A DNA stretch of 6,347 nt from the NCBI GenBank assembly GCA_046727435.1, contig JBKPCR010000286.1:1-6347 (forward strand), read 5' to 3'. The DNA is from CAVPRW01 sp046727435 [NCBI: bacterium] (lineage in GTDB: Bacteria; Tectomicrobia; Entotheonellia; J063). The translations under genes and the position numbers were made by a program. Below, piece by piece: positions 5,428 through 6,347 of the stretch. The stretch's first letter is position 1. Each line of letters opens with the position of its first letter. The notes beneath the pieces are model-generated. The model had not been told where the DNA came from. It did no database searches and saw nothing but the letters and a program-made list of their open reading frames with translations.

Positions 5428-6347
5428 ATGTCCATTGTTCATACGACCTGTACCCGCGACTGCCCCGATGCCTGTGCGGTGATCGCCCATGTAGAGAACG
5501 GCCGGGTGGTGAGACTAGAGGGCAATGCCGACCACCCGCTCACGCGCGGGTTTCTGTGCAAAAAGACCTATCAATATCCCTCACGGGTCTACAGCTCAAA
5601 CCGTATTCTGCACCCGCTCCAGCGCACCAAAGGGGGGTGGCGCCGCATCGCCTGGAATGACGCCTTCGATACGCTGGCGGAGTGGCTCACCACCTTGAAG
5701 GCACAGGACGGCTCGCTGGCGGTGCTGCATTATCAGAGTGCTGGTTCTATGGGCCTTTTGAAGGCGCTCAATAGTCGTTTTTTCAACCTCTGGGGCGGTG
5801 TCACCGAGGCGGTGGGGAGCCTGTGTTCGGGTGCTGGAATCGCCGGGCAGCTCAGGAGCTATGGCGCCGTGCGCAGCCATGCCCCCCAGGATCTCTTGAA
5901 TAGCCGCACGATCCTGATCTGGGGGCGTAACCCCATCGTCACCAATATCCATATGCTCCCCTTGCTGAAGGCCGCCAGGGACCGCGGAGCGACGGTGGTG
6001 GTCATCGACCCTCGCCGCACGGAGACGGTGAAATATGCTGACCAGCATGTGGCACTGAAGCCGGGGGGCGATGCCTATCTGGCCATTGGACTGGCGCAGT
6101 CGCTGTTGCGGCAAGGACTGGTGGACTGGGAGTTTCTGACCACCGCCACGGCCAATCTCGCTGATTTTCAGAAAGTGTTAGAGGGTGTCGATCAAGAAAC
6201 GATCCTCAAGCAGACGGGGTTATCCGCTGAGACTATCGACGCCCTGGCGTGGCGCTATGGCACCCAGAAGCCGGGGAGCATTCATCTGGGCATGGGGCCG
6301 CAGCGCTGGATGGCTGGCGCCGAGGTGTTCCAACTCATCGATGCGCT
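5428..6347 (+). CDS. Molybdopterin (bisMGD) oxidoreductase, DMSO-reductase superfamily, N-terminal 306 codons
   Basis: Open through the window end; members usually run about 650-800 residues, so roughly the first 40-45 percent is visible. The N-terminus has an iron-sulfur motif C8-x3-C12-x3-C16 (TTCTRDCPDAC) and C44 (RGFLCKK), predicted to hold one [4Fe-4S] cluster. K45 and K46 follow the last Cys, where this superfamily keeps a Lys in the electron path to the pterin. GSLCSGAGIA (130-139) places C133 as the likely Mo/W ligand, no Sec codon. ILIWGRNPIVTNIH (162-175) and ATVVVIDPRRTET (188-200) are dinucleotide-cofactor binding segments. There is no twin-arginine signal, so it is cytoplasmic. 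Start ATG 5428 has GAAGGA 7 nt upstream. It probably shares an operon with the propeller gene. The reaction (formate, polysulfide, hydroxylation, hydration or other) cannot be told from this part. Confidence 0.92.
   Translation, partial: MSIVHTTCTRDCPDACAVIAHVENGRVVRLEGNADHPLTRGFLCKKTYQYPSRVYSSNRILHPLQRTKGGWRRIAWNDAFDTLAEWLTTLKAQDGSLAVLHYQSAGSMGLLKALNSRFFNLWGGVTEAVGSLCSGAGIAGQLRSYGAVRSHAPQDLLNSRTILIWGRNPIVTNIHMLPLLKAARDRGATVVVIDPRRTETVKYADQHVALKPGGDAYLAIGLAQSLLRQGLVDWEFLTTATANLADFQKVLEGVDQETILKQTGLSAETIDALAWRYGTQKPGSIHLGMGPQRWMAGAEVFQLIDA

Noticed and set aside
5596-6114. 172-codon minus-strand open frame
   Set aside because: It is antisense to the well-supported bisMGD oxidoreductase gene and has no recognisable motif.
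1-6347. CRISPR array, tRNA, rRNA, insertion-sequence ends
   Set aside because: No regularly spaced repeats, cloverleaf-like sequence, transposase frame or terminal inverted repeats were found by reading both strands.

Overview
The window is moderately GC-rich bacterial DNA that mixes enzyme genes with defence-type small genes and gene debris. No rRNA, tRNA or other lineage marker is present. Three things read most like Chloroflexota (Ktedonobacteria-like) or, less likely, cyanobacteria: the VapC-like protein with its short coiled-coil partner, the HNH endonuclease with a small coupled gene, and fragments resembling the C-termini of large ATPase/TPR regulators. That assignment rests on remembered family resemblance and is tentative.

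Layout. From 1 to about 1400 everything is on the minus strand and consists of two small operons. The right-hand one (1380 to 746) starts at a clear promoter. It encodes a 103-residue antitoxin-like protein and, 2 nt later, a VapC-family PIN protein that has lost roughly 50-60 central residues. The left-hand one (553 to beyond base 1) has its own promoter with a perfect 7-bp inverted repeat over the -35. It encodes a 138-residue ribbon-helix-helix-like protein and, in a GTGA stop/start overlap, an HNH endonuclease cut off by the window edge. From about 1500 to 1750 there is no intact gene. On the minus strand this stretch holds two short out-of-frame remnants that look like C-terminal ends of ATPase/TPR (often cyclase-linked) proteins.

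The centre (4058 to 1794, minus) is a 754-residue molybdenum-hydroxylase large subunit of the xanthine dehydrogenase/aldehyde oxidase family. It has the GGGFGGK cofactor loop and the catalytic GxGE glutamate, but no FeS or FAD subunit gene lies beside it here. Upstream, a 290-bp divergent intergenic region carries a strong minus-strand promoter and a weaker plus-strand one.

On the plus strand follow a 323-residue protein with seven evenly spaced Asp-box motifs, predicted to be a cytoplasmic seven-bladed beta-propeller, and after 107 bp the first 306 codons of a Mo/W-bisMGD oxidoreductase of the DMSO-reductase superfamily with an N-terminal [4Fe-4S] motif. The candidate system of most interest is this divergent cluster: two unrelated classes of molybdenum enzyme flanking a signal-less Asp-box propeller, which could be an assembly or scaffold factor. 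That role is inference. The left half is better explained as a worn toxin-antitoxin/mobile-gene zone.
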